This document shows, piece after piece, positions 35,576 through 46,400 of a stretch of DNA of 64,000 nucleotides. Position 1 is the stretch's first letter. Each line of letters opens with the position of its first letter. The notes beneath the pieces are model-generated. The model did no database searches and was not told the origin of the DNA. It saw only the letters and a list, made by a program, of their open reading frames with translations. Both the position numbers and the translations under genes were made by a program. Location of the stretch: assembly GCF_030769565.1 (NCBI RefSeq), contig NZ_JAVCAP010000026.1, forward strand, positions 20,626 to 84,625, read 5' to 3'. This DNA is from Methylophilus aquaticus (GTDB lineage: Bacteria; Pseudomonadota; Gammaproteobacteria; Burkholderiales; Methylophilaceae).

Positions 35576-36595
35576 TTATTTACTATGACCAAACACACGA
35601 GGCTGGGTATGCGCATCAATCAATGGCACGGCAATGTTCATAATTAATACTGCAAATGCCATACCATCGGGAAACCCGCCATACACACGGATAAAATAAG
35701 TCAGTAGCGCAACGCCTCCGGCAAACCAGAATTTTCCCCTGGGTGTGGTGGGGCCGCTGACCGGATCAGTGATGATGAAAAAAGCCCCCAGCATGCTGGC
35801 ACCTGCAAACAGATGCAGCAGAGGCGAGGCATGCTGTTGCGGATCGTGTAGCCAGAATGCAGCTGAAATAATGGCCATCACGCTAAAGAAAGCCACTGGT
35901 AAGTGCCAGGTGATTATACGTTGTTGCCACAAATATAAACCGCCAAGCAAATAGGCCAAGGCCACCGACTGGTTACCGATACCAGCCAGGCTTCCAAACA
36001 TGGGGGCCTGGGTAATGGTGTCGACTTGATGGTGCAGGCGTAATTGCGTTTTCAAATAGTCGAGTGGTGTGGCCGAGGTCACGGCATCCAGATCCAGCCC
36101 GTTTGGTAACAGGCCTGAGAAAATATACTGACATTGTTCGGCAAAGCTTAAAGGATGTTGCGTCAGGCTCAGCGCGGCTGGCCATTTGGTCATCAGTACC
36201 GGGAACGAAATCAGCAATACGGCATACCCTACCATAGCCGGGTTGAACGGGTTGTAACCCAGGCCACCATAGAGTTGTTTGGCAAACACGATCGCAAATG
36301 CGGTGCCTACGACAATCAGCCACCATGGTGTCAGTGGCGGGATAGCCAGTGCAAGTAACCATGCCGTGATGACCGCGCTGTAATCCGACAGAAACGGCCG
36401 CAAAGGCCGCTGGCAGAGTTTGAGTAACAAGCCTTCAGTGGCGATGGCGGTCACTGTGGCCAAGGTGAGTGTGATCAGAATACCTCCGCCAAATAACCAG
36501 ACATAGGTGATGATGGCGGGTAGCAGGGCCAGCAGCACCTTGAGCATTATGGTACTGACAGAGGGTGCATCCGAAATATAGGGCGAGCGATTCAC
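35576..36595 (-). CDS. rsxD: electron transport complex subunit RsxD
   Basis: A 339-residue membrane subunit with about nine helices. Blocks SPYISDAPSVSTIMLKVLLA, GYNPFNPAMVGYAVLLISFP, the flavinylation motif DAVTSATPLDYLK, and GVALLTYFIRVYGGFPDGMAFAV match RsxD. The start is taken as GTG at 36595 (VNRSPYIS), which has AAGGA 5 bases upstream and immediately follows the rsxC stop. An ATG at 36613 that overlaps rsxC by 17 bases is the alternative. Confidence 0.92.
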   Translation of the reverse strand: MNRSPYISDAPSVSTIMLKVLLALLPAIITYVWLFGGGILITLTLATVTAIATEGLLLKLCQRPLRPFLSDYSAVITAWLLALAIPPLTPWWLIVVGTAFAIVFAKQLYGGLGYNPFNPAMVGYAVLLISFPVLMTKWPAALSLTQHPLSFAEQCQYIFSGLLPNGLDLDAVTSATPLDYLKTQLRLHHQVDTITQAPMFGSLAGIGNQSVALAYLLGGLYLWQQRIITWHLPVAFFSVMAIISAAFWLHDPQQHASPLLHLFAGASMLGAFFIITDPVSGPTTPRGKFWFAGGVALLTYFIRVYGGFPDGMAFAVLIMNIAVPLIDAHTQPRVFGHSK

Positions 36596-36596
36596 A

Positions 36597-38663
36597 TTAT
36601 TCCTTTGCATCATCCGTGTTGCCAGCCGTTGCGGCTATTTTTGCGGCCTCGGCAGCCGCTTTTGCTGCTTTGGCCCGTGCAATCGCAGCTGCAATTTTGG
36701 CTTGTTTTTCCTGGTCAGCACTGGCCGTGGTGGTCAATTGAGGTGCTGCTAATTCCGAGACGTTCTTGCTCGCTTCGGCAGCGGCTTTTGCCGCTCTGGC
36801 ACGGGCAATGGCGGGATCAGTCTTGGCCTGTTTTTCCGGGTCGACAACTGCGCTTGTCGCACTGGTCGCTGAATGACCCGTCTGGGCAGCCGCTTTGGCT
36901 GCTTTGGCTTTTGCAATGGCTGCTGCAATTTTGGCTTGTTTGTCGGCATCTTGCATAGCCGGGCTGTCAGCTTCTGATAAACCAACCGCCGCACGCCGTG
37001 CATCAATGTCTGCGATTTCCTGCTGCACGCTGGCACTGGGCGCAGCCATATTTTTTGGTGCTTCACCTGTCGCGGCTTGTGCCTCTTTTTGCGCTTTGGC
37101 ACGGGCAATGGCGGCGGCAATAGCAGCTTTTTTGGCTTCGTCCGCCGTAGCCCCCGTTTGTGCCTGGTCACTGTCAGCGGCGGCGACCATTTTTTCAGCT
37201 GCTTTTTTCGCACCCTGCGCACGTTCCGCGTGTTTTTGTGCACGCTCTTGTTTTTCACGTTCTATGCGCGCCAGTCTGGCCTCATTACGTTCACGCGCCA
37301 GATCAGCGGCTTCTTTGGCTTTGTCAGTCGCGATGATTTCGCTCTTGGCATAGCGATAATATTGCACCAGTGGAATATGGCTGGGGCAGACATAGCTGCA
37401 TGCACCGCATTCGATACAATCGAACAAATCGTAATCGCGCGCTTTTTCAAAATTATCCGACTTGGCAAACCAGTATAGTTCTTGTGGTTGCAGGCTGACC
37501 GGGCAGGCATCGGCACAGCGGGTGCAGCGTATGCAAGGCATGGCAGGTGGTGCCGAAGGGAACAGTCCGGGCGACGCGGCGATAATGCAGTTGGACGCTT
37601 TGGTCACGGGTACATTGGCATCAGGTAGATCGAACCCCATCATCGGGCCGCCCATGATGTAGTGGCTGGTATCCGTTCCGACACCGCCGGCAGCGGCAAG
37701 CAGGTGGCTGACGGGTGTGCCAAACAGCACTTCAAAGTTTTGTGGTTGTGCGACATTGCCGGTGATCGTCACGATACGGCTGATAGACGGTTCACCATGG
37801 TCAAAATAGCGGTGTAATGCCAGCATTGTGGCTACATTAAATACTTGTATGCCCTCTTGCGTGGAGCGTTTGTCATGCGCAATCTCTTGTCCCAGCAGCA
37901 AATATACCAAGCGCCTGGCATCGCCACTTGGATACAGGGTGGGTACTATTTTAACCTGAATGTCGGTATTCTTGACCGCTTCTTGCATGGCGGCAATCGC
38001 TAGTGGCTTGTTGTCCTCTATGCCAATGACCACCTTTTCGGCAGACATCAGGTGTTGGGCAATTAGCACGCCTTGCACAATCCCATCGGCGCGTTCGCGC
38101 ATCAGCATGTCATCACAGCTGATATAAGGCTCGCACTCGGCGGCATTGATCACCAGCGTGTGAATATTGCTTTTGCCGTCGGTACGTAGTTTGATTTGCG
38201 TGGGGAAGGTTGCCCCGCCCATGCCGACGATACCCGAGCCAGTCAGGCTTTGTATCAGGGCGCTGCGTTCGGTATTACGCCAGTCCTGTCCTGTGTGCGC
38301 CACCCATGCATCTTTGCCATCCGGTTGCAGACGGATGCAGTAATCAGGCAGGCTGGAGGGATGCGGAATCACCGCCTCTTCAATGGCGACGATGGTGCCC
38401 GAGGTCGGTGCGTGAATAGCGGCCGAGACCGCGCCTTCCGCTTCGGCCAATAACTGGCCTTTCAACACATGCTCCCCCACCTGTATTTTTACTTTAGGCA
38501 AATGGCCGACATGCTGGCGTAAGGGTAATGTCAGTAGTGCAGGCAGTGTGACGTCGGCAATCGGTGCTTGCGTGGAGGAGGATTTATTTCCGGGCGGATG
38601 CACGCCGCCGTGGAATTTAAAAATGCCATTGAGTTTTTGTGTGAATTGAATAATCGCGTTCAT
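36597..38663 (-). CDS. rsxC: electron transport complex subunit RsxC
   Basis: A 688-residue peripheral subunit. The N-terminal part has HPPGNK and the Gly-rich FMN/NADH-binding GMGGATFPTQIKL and NAAECEPYISCDD. Two 4Fe-4S sites read CIRCTRCADACPVSLQP and CIECGACSYVCPSHIP. From about residue 440 the protein becomes a long Ala/Lys/Arg-rich helix with four or more imperfect repeats of KQAKIAAAIARAKAAKAAAE and related units. This tail is common in RsxC but varies in repeat number. It binds the electron donor for the complex. Confidence 0.94.
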   Translation of the reverse strand: MNAIIQFTQKLNGIFKFHGGVHPPGNKSSSTQAPIADVTLPALLTLPLRQHVGHLPKVKIQVGEHVLKGQLLAEAEGAVSAAIHAPTSGTIVAIEEAVIPHPSSLPDYCIRLQPDGKDAWVAHTGQDWRNTERSALIQSLTGSGIVGMGGATFPTQIKLRTDGKSNIHTLVINAAECEPYISCDDMLMRERADGIVQGVLIAQHLMSAEKVVIGIEDNKPLAIAAMQEAVKNTDIQVKIVPTLYPSGDARRLVYLLLGQEIAHDKRSTQEGIQVFNVATMLALHRYFDHGEPSISRIVTITGNVAQPQNFEVLFGTPVSHLLAAAGGVGTDTSHYIMGGPMMGFDLPDANVPVTKASNCIIAASPGLFPSAPPAMPCIRCTRCADACPVSLQPQELYWFAKSDNFEKARDYDLFDCIECGACSYVCPSHIPLVQYYRYAKSEIIATDKAKEAADLARERNEARLARIEREKQERAQKHAERAQGAKKAAEKMVAAADSDQAQTGATADEAKKAAIAAAIARAKAQKEAQAATGEAPKNMAAPSASVQQEIADIDARRAAVGLSEADSPAMQDADKQAKIAAAIAKAKAAKAAAQTGHSATSATSAVVDPEKQAKTDPAIARARAAKAAAEASKNVSELAAPQLTTTASADQEKQAKIAAAIARAKAAKAAAEAAKIAATAGNTDDAKE

Positions 38664-38675
38664 ATAACGATGCTC

Positions 38676-39227
38676 TTATCCCTGATGAGCGACCGGCACA
38701 ATCGGAATGGTAGGGTATTTCCATTTCCAGTTTTCGGGTGTTTCAGCTACTGGTGTCATGCTGATGCAGTCTACCGGGCAAGGCGCGACACACAACTCGC
38801 AGCCGGTACATTCGCTGCTGATAATAGTGTGCATATGTTTGGCCGCGCCCAAAATGGCATCGACCGGGCAGGCCTGTATGCATAAGGTGCAACCAATGCA
38901 GGTGTTTTCGTCAATAAACGCCACTGACTTGGGTTTGGGTTCGCCATTGAGGGGTTTGTATTCAACGCCAAGCAAATCGGCCAGCGCTCGCACACCAGCA
39001 TCACCGCCGGGCGGGCATTGGTTGATATCGGCTTCGCCATGCGCAATGGCGGTGGCATAGGGTTTGCACCCGGGGTAGCCACATTGACCACATTGTGTTT
39101 GTGGCAGAATAGCATCAATTTTGGCAATCAGTGGGTCGCCATCGACTTTGAATTTTAGTGCCGCGTAGCCGAGTAACAGTCCAAGCGCGATGGCAAGGCC
39201 CAGCATAATAGAGAGAGCAGTCAACAT
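38676..39227 (-). CDS. rsxB: electron transport complex subunit RsxB (ferredoxin-like)
   Basis: A 183-residue protein with an N-terminal membrane helix (about 3-25), a [13 protein letters not shown] cluster motif, and two ferredoxin motifs, [16 protein letters not shown] and [16 protein letters not shown]. It carries three 4Fe-4S clusters and hands electrons between RsxC and the membrane subunits. Placed between rsxA (15 bases) and rsxC (12 bases). Confidence 0.95.
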   Translation of the reverse strand: MLTALSIMLGLAIALGLLLGYAALKFKVDGDPLIAKIDAILPQTQCGQCGYPGCKPYATAIAHGEADINQCPPGGDAGVRALADLLGVEYKPLNGEPKPKSVAFIDENTCIGCTLCIQACPVDAILGAAKHMHTIISSECTGCELCVAPCPVDCISMTPVAETPENWKWKYPTIPIVPVAHQG

Positions 39228-39242
39228 GCGATGAGTCAGTCC

Positions 39243-39827
39243 TTACACTCTGTCCAATCCAGCAAACCCCATGAAGGCCAGGCTCATGAGCGCGGCGGTC
39301 ACCATGGCGATGGCCGAGCCCTTGAATGGCGCAGGCACATCTGCTGCATCCAGCCGTTCACGCATGGAGGCAAATAAAATTAATACCAGAGAAAATCCCA
39401 GTGCCCCCCCTAAACCATACAAGCCGGATTCAACAAAACTGTGGCTGGCTTGTGCATTGAGCAGTGGCACGCCTAATACCGCGCAATTAGTGGTGATGAG
39501 CGGCAGATAAATGCCTAGCATCTGATAGAGTAATGGAAAGCTCTTTTCCATGATCATTTCGGTCAGTTGTACTACGCCTGCAATCACCACAATAAAAGAC
39601 AATGTGCGCAAGTAAATGACGTCGTTGGGTTCCAGCAGGTAGTGGTTAATCGCCCAACTGGTCATTGAGCCAAGCGTGAGCACAAATGCGGTGGCCGCTG
39701 CCATGCCAATCGAAGCTTCCAGCTTTTTGGAAACCCCCATAAAGGGGCACAAGCCAAGAATTTTGACCAGCACGATATTGTTGACCAGCACAGTGCTGAT
39801 TAAAATCAGAATGTAATTGTTTGTCAT
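39243..39827 (-). CDS. rsxA: electron transport complex subunit RsxA
   Basis: A 194-residue six-helix membrane subunit, first gene of the rsxABCDGE-nth operon. Blocks [59 protein letters not shown] and [17 protein letters not shown] are diagnostic. The start lies in a 279-base divergent gap with dapA that otherwise holds no gene. Confidence 0.95.
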   Translation of the reverse strand: MTNNYILILISTVLVNNIVLVKILGLCPFMGVSKKLEASIGMAAATAFVLTLGSMTSWAINHYLLEPNDVIYLRTLSFIVVIAGVVQLTEMIMEKSFPLLYQMLGIYLPLITTNCAVLGVPLLNAQASHSFVESGLYGLGGALGFSLVLILFASMRERLDAADVPAPFKGSAIAMVTAALMSLAFMGFAGLDRV

Positions 39828-40046
39828 CTCAAGTTCGGTTCCTCAACAAGCTGTCATCGTGAGGGGTGGCGCAAAGCATTATTATAGCGCAATCCGTTAA
39901 GTCCCGAAGGGTGTCGCGTCGTTGTGCGTGCTGAGAATCGAGCTGCTGACGCATTGCAAAATGCAGATCTATTGAGAATTTGTGGCCAACTGTTGCGTGA
40001 TGTTTTGGACTTTGCCTAAACTGAGGTGTCTACTTGCTGTGCTTCT

Positions 40047-40076
40047 TTGGCTTTCGTGCACGGAATCGGTTAAAAT
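40047..40076 (+). promoter_or_regulatory. candidate sigma-70 promoter of dapA
   Basis: TTGGCT (40047-40052) and TAAAAT (40071-40076) are separated by 18 bases and end 30 bases before the dapA start codon. Confidence 0.5.
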
Positions 40077-40106
40077 ATTCGCTTTCCAATATTAAATGGT
40101 CGAAGT

Positions 40107-40985
40107 ATGTTGACGGGCAGTTTGGTAGCAATAGTCACCCCCATGTTTGATGATGGTCGTTTAGATCTCGAAGCCCTTAAAAAGCTGATTGATTTTCATG
40201 TGGATGCAGGTACCGATGGCATTGTCGTTGTGGGCACTACCGGTGAATCTCCCACTGTGGATGTCAATGAGCATTGTCTGCTGATTAAAACCACCGTTGA
40301 GCACGTTGCCAAGCGTGTGTCAGTGATAGCCGGTACAGGTGCCAACTCGACTGCTGAAGCGATCGAACTTACAGCCAAAGCTAAATATCTGGGTGCTGAT
40401 GCCTGCCTTCTGGTGGCTCCTTACTATAACAAGCCTTCGCAGGAAGGCCTGTATCAACACTTTAAAGCAGTGGCTGAAGCAGTGGACATTCCGCAGATTC
40501 TCTATAACGTGCCTGGGCGCACCGGTTGCGATCTGAACAATGATACTGTGCTGCGGTTGGCCCAAGTGCGCAATATTGTGGGCATCAAGGATGCCACTGG
40601 TGGTATTGAGCGCGGAACCGATCTGTTGTTGCGATCGCCTGCAGGATTTGCTGTGTATAGTGGTGACGATGCGACTGCGATGGCCCTCATGTTGCTGGGA
40701 GGTAAAGGCGTGATTTCCGTAACCGCCAATGTTGCCCCAAAACTGATGCACGAAATGTGTGTTGCTGCCATGCAAGGTAATTTGGATGAGGCGCGTGCTG
40801 CCAATGCCAAACTGTTTGGATTGCACCAGAAGTTATTTGTCGAAGCCAATCCTATTCCGGTGAAGTGGGTGTTACAACAAATGGGGATGATTGCTGCCGG
40901 GATTCGTTTGCCTCTGGTCAATTTATCCTCCCAATATCATGAAGTACTACGTGCCGCGATGAAGCAGGCAGGTATTGCATCTTAA
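40107..40985 (+). CDS. dapA: 4-hydroxy-tetrahydrodipicolinate synthase
   Basis: A 292-residue TIM-barrel aldolase that condenses pyruvate with aspartate semialdehyde, the first step to lysine and diaminopimelate. [36 protein letters not shown], the Tyr of [10 protein letters not shown] and the Schiff-base Lys of GIKDATGG are present at family positions. It lies 8 bases upstream of bamC, a common proteobacterial pair. Confidence 0.96.
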   Translation: MLTGSLVAIVTPMFDDGRLDLEALKKLIDFHVDAGTDGIVVVGTTGESPTVDVNEHCLLIKTTVEHVAKRVSVIAGTGANSTAEAIELTAKAKYLGADACLLVAPYYNKPSQEGLYQHFKAVAEAVDIPQILYNVPGRTGCDLNNDTVLRLAQVRNIVGIKDATGGIERGTDLLLRSPAGFAVYSGDDATAMALMLLGGKGVISVTANVAPKLMHEMCVAAMQGNLDEARAANAKLFGLHQKLFVEANPIPVKWVLQQMGMIAAGIRLPLVNLSSQYHEVLRAAMKQAGIAS

Positions 40986-40993
40986 TCAGGAAA

Positions 40994-42265
40994 ATGAAAA
41001 ACATGGGTAATTCTGTATTACGTTGTGGCGCGCTATTTTTAATAGTCACTGTGTTGGCTGGCTGCGATTCGATTCCTTTTATCGATAATACCTCTGACTA
41101 CAAAGGCGCTGGTCGCTCCAAACCGCTAGAAGTGCCGCCAGATTTGACAGCTGTCAGAACCAGCAGTACTTACAATGTGCCTGGCAGTACCAGCTATTCT
41201 GCCTATAGCCAGAATCAGGAGGCGGTTGAGCAAAATGGCCCGCAACCAGTGCTGGCTGATGTGAAGAATGTGCGTATGGTTAAAGCGGGTTCGCAGCGCT
41301 GGTTGGTGGTCAATGCGCCTGCCGAGAAAGTCTGGCCGATTGTGCGCGAGTTCTGGCTGGATCAAGGTTTTGCTGTGCGTGTTGAAAATCCCGAGGTCGG
41401 TGTGATGGAAACCGAATGGCTGGAAGCGGATGCCATTAAGGTGAAAGAGGATAAGCGTGGTTACGGTGAAAAATTTGATGCCTGGATGGACAAACTGTCT
41501 GGCCTGGCTGACCGTCGTAAATTCCGTACGCGGTTGGAGCGTGGTGAAAAAGAAGGCACGACCGAGATTTATATGACGCATCGTACGGTGGCGGGTGCGC
41601 CAGATGATGGCAAGAACGTAATCAATACGCAACTGGGTCGAATCGAAACAGGTTACCGTGTGGATGCCGACAAGAAAAACACAGCTGGTCAGGAGTTTGA
41701 TGCTGACCTTGATGCTGAATTGTTGCGTCGCATGATGGTGAAACTGGGGCTGGATGAACAGAAAGCAGAACAGGTGGTGGCGCAGGCAGCCTCGGATAAG
41801 CGTGCTGAAGTGATCAAGGAAAAAGACCAGAGCGTGACACTTAAATTGAACGAGCCATTTGATCGTGCATGGCGCCGTGTTGGCTTGGCTTTGGACAGAA
41901 TCGGATTTGTCACTGAAGATAAAAACCGTTCTGAGGGGATATTTTATGTGCGTTATGCAGATACTGAGGCCGACGATCCGATCAAGAAGAAAAAAGGCTT
42001 GTTGGATCGCCTGAAGTTCTGGGGCGGTGAGGATGAGGAAGAGAAAGCGGCTGCCAAGGACGACTCCTCAAAGTCTATGGGTGACAAGCTTAAGTTCTGG
42101 AAAGGCTCGGCAGACGGGGATAAGTCCAGTAAGCAATATCAGATTCAGGTGCTGGAAAATGCGGATGATACTTCAGATGTGTACGTATTGACGAAAGAAA
42201 ATAAGCGTAATACCACCACAACTGCTAACCGTATTATCTCGTTGATGTATGAGCAGCTTAAATAA
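40994..42265 (+). CDS. bamC: outer-membrane assembly lipoprotein BamC
   Basis: A 423-residue lipoprotein of the BAM complex. The signal LRCGALFLIVTVLAGCDS has the lipobox LAGC, and the unstructured N-terminal stretch DYKGAGRSKPLEVPPDL is the region that binds BamD. Two helix-grip domains follow, the first with RWLVVNAPAEKVWPIVREFW and the second with VTLKLNEPFDRAWRRVGLALD. Between strands of the second domain is an acidic/Lys-rich insert holding two copies of an LKFW motif. Start at 40994 has AGG close to the ATG; ATG at 41003 is also possible. Confidence 0.9.
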   Translation: MKNMGNSVLRCGALFLIVTVLAGCDSIPFIDNTSDYKGAGRSKPLEVPPDLTAVRTSSTYNVPGSTSYSAYSQNQEAVEQNGPQPVLADVKNVRMVKAGSQRWLVVNAPAEKVWPIVREFWLDQGFAVRVENPEVGVMETEWLEADAIKVKEDKRGYGEKFDAWMDKLSGLADRRKFRTRLERGEKEGTTEIYMTHRTVAGAPDDGKNVINTQLGRIETGYRVDADKKNTAGQEFDADLDAELLRRMMVKLGLDEQKAEQVVAQAASDKRAEVIKEKDQSVTLKLNEPFDRAWRRVGLALDRIGFVTEDKNRSEGIFYVRYADTEADDPIKKKKGLLDRLKFWGGEDEEEKAAAKDDSSKSMGDKLKFWKGSADGDKSSKQYQIQVLENADDTSDVYVLTKENKRNTTTTANRIISLMYEQLK

Positions 42266-42283
42266 ACTCCTGGCGTGCGCATA

Positions 42284-43051
42284 ATGCAATTCGCGTCGTT
42301 GGGGAGTGGCAGTGCAGGAAATGCCACTGTAGTAGAAGCCGGGGAAACCCGGCTTTTGCTCGATTGTGGCTTCAGTGTCAAAGAGACCGTGTTACGTTTG
42401 GCACGCCTGGCATTGGATCCTGAGCAATTGACAGGCATCGTCGTCACGCATGAACATGATGACCATGCCCGCGGTGCCTTTAAACTGGCCGCACGCTACC
42501 AGATTCCTGTATGGCTGACACATGGCAGTTACAGTATGTGCGAGCGCTACTTTGCCAACCAGCCGGTGAATGTGCATATCATCGATGCGCATACTGCATT
42601 TTCAATTCAGGATATCGAGGTTCATCCTTACCCGGTTCCGCATGATGCCCGTGAGCCTGCGCAATTTGTCTTTGGTGATGGTGAGCGCAAACTTGGCATA
42701 TTGACAGATGTGGGTAGTGTGACGCCGCATATCATCCACATGCTTCAGCGCTGCGATGGTTTACTGCTGGAGTGTAATCATGATCTGGATATGTTGCGCA
42801 CTGGACCTTACGCTTACGCCCTTAAAAAGCGGGTAGGGGGACGATTGGGGCACCTTGATAACCAGACCAGTGCCAAGTTGCTGCAACAACTGGATAATTC
42901 GAGGCTCAAGCATGTGGTGGCAGCACACCTGAGCGAGAAAAATAATACGCCTGCGTTGGCAAAGCAGGCGTTAAGTCAGGCACTCTCCTGTGATCCGGAG
43001 TGGATCGAAATCGCTGCGCAGGATGATGGCCTTGCCTGGCGCATGCTTTAG
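42284..43051 (+). CDS. metallo-beta-lactamase-fold hydrolase (YycJ/WalJ-like)
   Basis: A 255-residue metallo-hydrolase. The start FASLGSGSAGNATVVEAG, the metal motif THEHDDHARG, VPHDAREPAQFVF, ILTDVGSVTPHI, LLECNHDLDML and VVAAHLSEKNNTPALA match the small YycJ-type group, thought to be nucleases or phosphodiesterases. The start is taken at ATG 42284; a GTG nine bases earlier is possible. It follows bamC by 18 bases and is probably in the dapA operon. Confidence 0.9.
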   Translation: MQFASLGSGSAGNATVVEAGETRLLLDCGFSVKETVLRLARLALDPEQLTGIVVTHEHDDHARGAFKLAARYQIPVWLTHGSYSMCERYFANQPVNVHIIDAHTAFSIQDIEVHPYPVPHDAREPAQFVFGDGERKLGILTDVGSVTPHIIHMLQRCDGLLLECNHDLDMLRTGPYAYALKKRVGGRLGHLDNQTSAKLLQQLDNSRLKHVVAAHLSEKNNTPALAKQALSQALSCDPEWIEIAAQDDGLAWRML

Positions 43052-43064
43052 CCCGTAGAATCAG

Positions 43065-43403
43065 TTAATCCTCTAGCACTTGGATTTGTTCGGACAATCG
43101 AATCATGCGTTCAACCGGCGTGACCCATACAATGCCATCACCAATATTGCCAGTATGGCCGACTTCTACAATCACCTGTAATATGCCCTCCACCAGTTCA
43201 TCGGGCACCACCATAAAGAGGTAAGCCTTGGGGCTGTAGTCTGTCAGTTCCTCACGCACACCGCCGACGCTGGGTTTTTGCAAGTGATGCCCGCACCCAT
43301 CCACCTTGCTGACTGTCATGCCGGGAAAGCCTTTAATGTTACGCAAGGCCGAGCGTATTTTTGGCAACCGGCTGGGTTGGATGACTGCTTTGATTTCTTT
43401 CAT
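43065..43403 (-). CDS. P-II-like protein at the end of a metal-efflux operon
   Basis: A 112-residue protein with the GlnB/P-II fold pattern: MKEIKAVIQPSRLPKIRSAL, GMTVSKVDGCG, a shortened T-loop without the uridylylated Tyr, and HTGNIGDGIVWVTPVERMIRL, the C-terminal B-loop and strand. The usual nitrogen-signalling T-loop residues are missing (here EELTDYSPKAYLFMV). It is last gene of the RND efflux operon, 56 bases downstream of the pump gene. It is probably a metal- or nucleotide-binding modulator of the pump rather than a nitrogen regulator. Confidence 0.85.
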   Translation of the reverse strand: MKEIKAVIQPSRLPKIRSALRNIKGFPGMTVSKVDGCGHHLQKPSVGGVREELTDYSPKAYLFMVVPDELVEGILQVIVEVGHTGNIGDGIVWVTPVERMIRLSEQIQVLED

Positions 43404-43459
43404 TCGCGTTTCCTTAAATGCGCGTGAACGGCAGCGAATGACTGCGCTGCCATACTTGG

Positions 43460-46400
43460 TTAGGCTTCAATCCGGCTTTCCTCAAACTTGCGGTACAGTG
43501 TAGGCACCACAATTAGCGTCAGCAAGGTGGAGGTAATCAATCCACCAATCACCACAATTGCCAGCGGACGCTGCACTTCTGAGCCCGGACCCGTTGCAAA
43601 CAGAAAAGGAACCAATCCCAGCATCGCAACGGTAGCTGTCATCATGACAGGTCTGAAGCGTTGCGCGCAACCTTTACGTATTGCCTCAATTTGCGATAGA
43701 CCTTCGTCACGCAGGGTGCGAATGTACGATACCAGCACCACCGCATTGAGCACGGCAATGCCCCACAAGGCAATAAAGCCGACAGAAGCGGGCACAGACA
43801 GGTATTCACCCGTGACAAACAGCGCAACCACGCCACCAATGGAAGCGAATGGCAACACCAGAATAATCATAGTGGCAAAACGCAGCGATTGAAACAGCAG
43901 GAACAGCAGGAAGAAAATCGCGGCTATGGTCACTGGAATAATAATCATCAAGTGTCCCATGGCACGTTCCATGTTCTGGAACTGGCCACCGTATTCCAGA
44001 TAGTAGCCATCAGACAGTTCCAGCCGATTTCCCAACACTTGCTGCAGTTCGGCTACAAAGCTGCCAAGATCGCGGTCTTTGACGTTGACCCCGACCACAA
44101 TGCGGCGCTTGGCCAGCTCACGGCTGATTTGTGCCGGGCCGTCCTTGACTTCAATCGTGGCCAGATCAGCCAGTGCAATGCGAGAGCCGTTGGGCGAGGT
44201 CAACATAATGTTACTGATGGCCTCTTCATTATTACGAAACGATTCCGGGTAACGTACGGCCGCGGAGAAACGGCGTTGCCCTTCATAAATCTCGGTGGCA
44301 ATCTTGCCTGCAATGGCGGTTTCAATCACATCATGCACATCTGATGCGTTAATGCCATGGCGAGCGATGGCTTGTCTGTCAATCGTGATGTTCAAATACT
44401 GCTGACCAGAGACTTTCTCCACCTTGATTTCGGTAGCCCCCCTGACCGTCCCTGCAATTTTGGCGATTTCATCGGCCTTTTGTTTGAGTGTATCCAGGTC
44501 CTCCCCAAATATTTTTACTGCCACATCGGCGCGAACACCCGTCAGTAATTCATCCACCCGATCAGAAATCGGTTGTGCCATGATGATTTGTACCCCAGGA
44601 ATGTATTTGCTGAGGACGCTGCGCATTTTTTCTGCAATATCATCCTGGTTCCAGCCTTCTGGCCACTGATCGCGTGGCTTGAGGCTGATGATAGGCGTTG
44701 ATTCATTCTGTGCCTGCGCGTCGGCCGGGCTTTCACCGCGTCCCAGACCAGATACGGCAGATTTTACGCCGGGCACCTGATCCATAATCAGTTTCATTGC
44801 CGTATTTTCCATCTTGATGGATTCTTCCAGCGAGATGTTGGGCACCCGGTTGATCCCTGGCACAATCGAGCCTTCTTTCATTTCCGGAATAAATGATGTC
44901 CCGAGAAAAGGAAACAGGGCAATCGTCCCGACAAATAGCAGCGCCGAGAATCCAATGGTCTTTTTCTCATTGAAAATAACCCAGTTGAGCGCTTTCAGAT
45001 AAGGCTTCTTGATGGATTGAATCAAGCGTGTATCTTCACCACTACCGCCCTTGAGTATGTAAGAACACAAAGCGGGGGTCATGGTTAATGAAATAACCAG
45101 CGAGACAAACAAGGCAATCGCAATGGTATACGCCAGTGGGGCGAACATTTTGCCTTCCATGCCTTGTAGCGTCATCAACGGTAGAAACACCAGAATAATA
45201 ATACCTACACCAAACAATACTGGTGTGGCTACTTCTGAAGCCGCTTCCAGCACCACGCGCACCTTGCTCTCGTCTTTGCGGTGCCCCAGATGGTGGAAGG
45301 CATTTTCCACCACCACCACTGAGCCATCGACCATCAGGCCAATCGCAATGGCGAGGCCGCCCAGTGACATCAGATTGGCCGAAATGCCATAGTGATTCAT
45401 CACCATAAAGGTAATTAAGGGGGTGAGAATTAATGTGCCAACCACAATCAGGCTGGAGCGCACATCCCCCAGAAACAGGAACAGAATCACAATCACCAGA
45501 ATAATGCCTTCAATCAGCACTTTGGTTACTGTGTGCAAGGCGGCATCAACCAGTTCACTGCGGTCATAGTAGGGGACAATTTGCAGGCCATGTGGCAACA
45601 TGCCCTTGCTGTTGATTTCCGCGACTCTTGCCTTGATGCGACTGACCAATTCCTTCGCGTTGCCGCCGCGCATCATCATCACAATGCCACCCACGGATTC
45701 AGTATAGCCATTTTTAAGTACAACACCGACGCGGACTTCGTGCCCAATGGTGACATCGGCCACATCACGGATATAAACCGGAATGCCGTTGTCCTCCTTT
45801 AAAACCATGTTTTTGATGTCATCCAGATCTTTGACCAGACCCACGCCGCGGATCAGATATTGTTCGGCATAGTGCGGCAGTACACCGCCACCGCTGTTGG
45901 CATTGTTGCGTGCCAGCGCTTCGTAGACATCGTTCAGTTTGATGCCGAAGTGGGTCATGCGGTCCGGGTTAACCAGCACCTGGTATTGTTTGACATAGCC
46001 GCCTTGCGAGTTGATTTCAGCCACCCCGGGGATGCCACGTAACAGCGGGCGCACCACCCAATCCTGAATGGCTCGACGCTCAGTCAGGTCTGCTTGCGAG
46101 AGGGTGGTTTTGCCATCCCCCGGTTTATCCAGCGTGTATTGGTAGACTTCCCCCAGGCCGGTAGAAACAGGGCCGAGAATAGGTGTAATGCCCTTGGGCA
46201 TACGCTCCATCACCTCCATCAGGCGTTCCATCACCAGTTGACGGGCAAAATAGACATTGGTGTCGTCGGTGAATACCAGCGTAATCAGTGAAAGCGCATT
46301 CTTGTTGAGTGAGCGCATCTCGGTCAGCCCTGGCAGGCCAGTCATGGCGATTTCCAGGGGTACCGTAATAAAACGCTCCACTTCTTCCGGAGATTTTCCG

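Noticed and set aside
36895..37353. Plus-strand Ala/Cys-rich open frame
   Set aside because: It is the mirror of the Ala/Lys repeat region of rsxC, so openness comes from repetitive codons.
39828..40106. Riboswitch or tRNA upstream of dapA/rsxA
   Set aside because: No cloverleaf, T-loop sequence or known riboswitch core could be recognised; only a promoter-like pair before dapA was retained.
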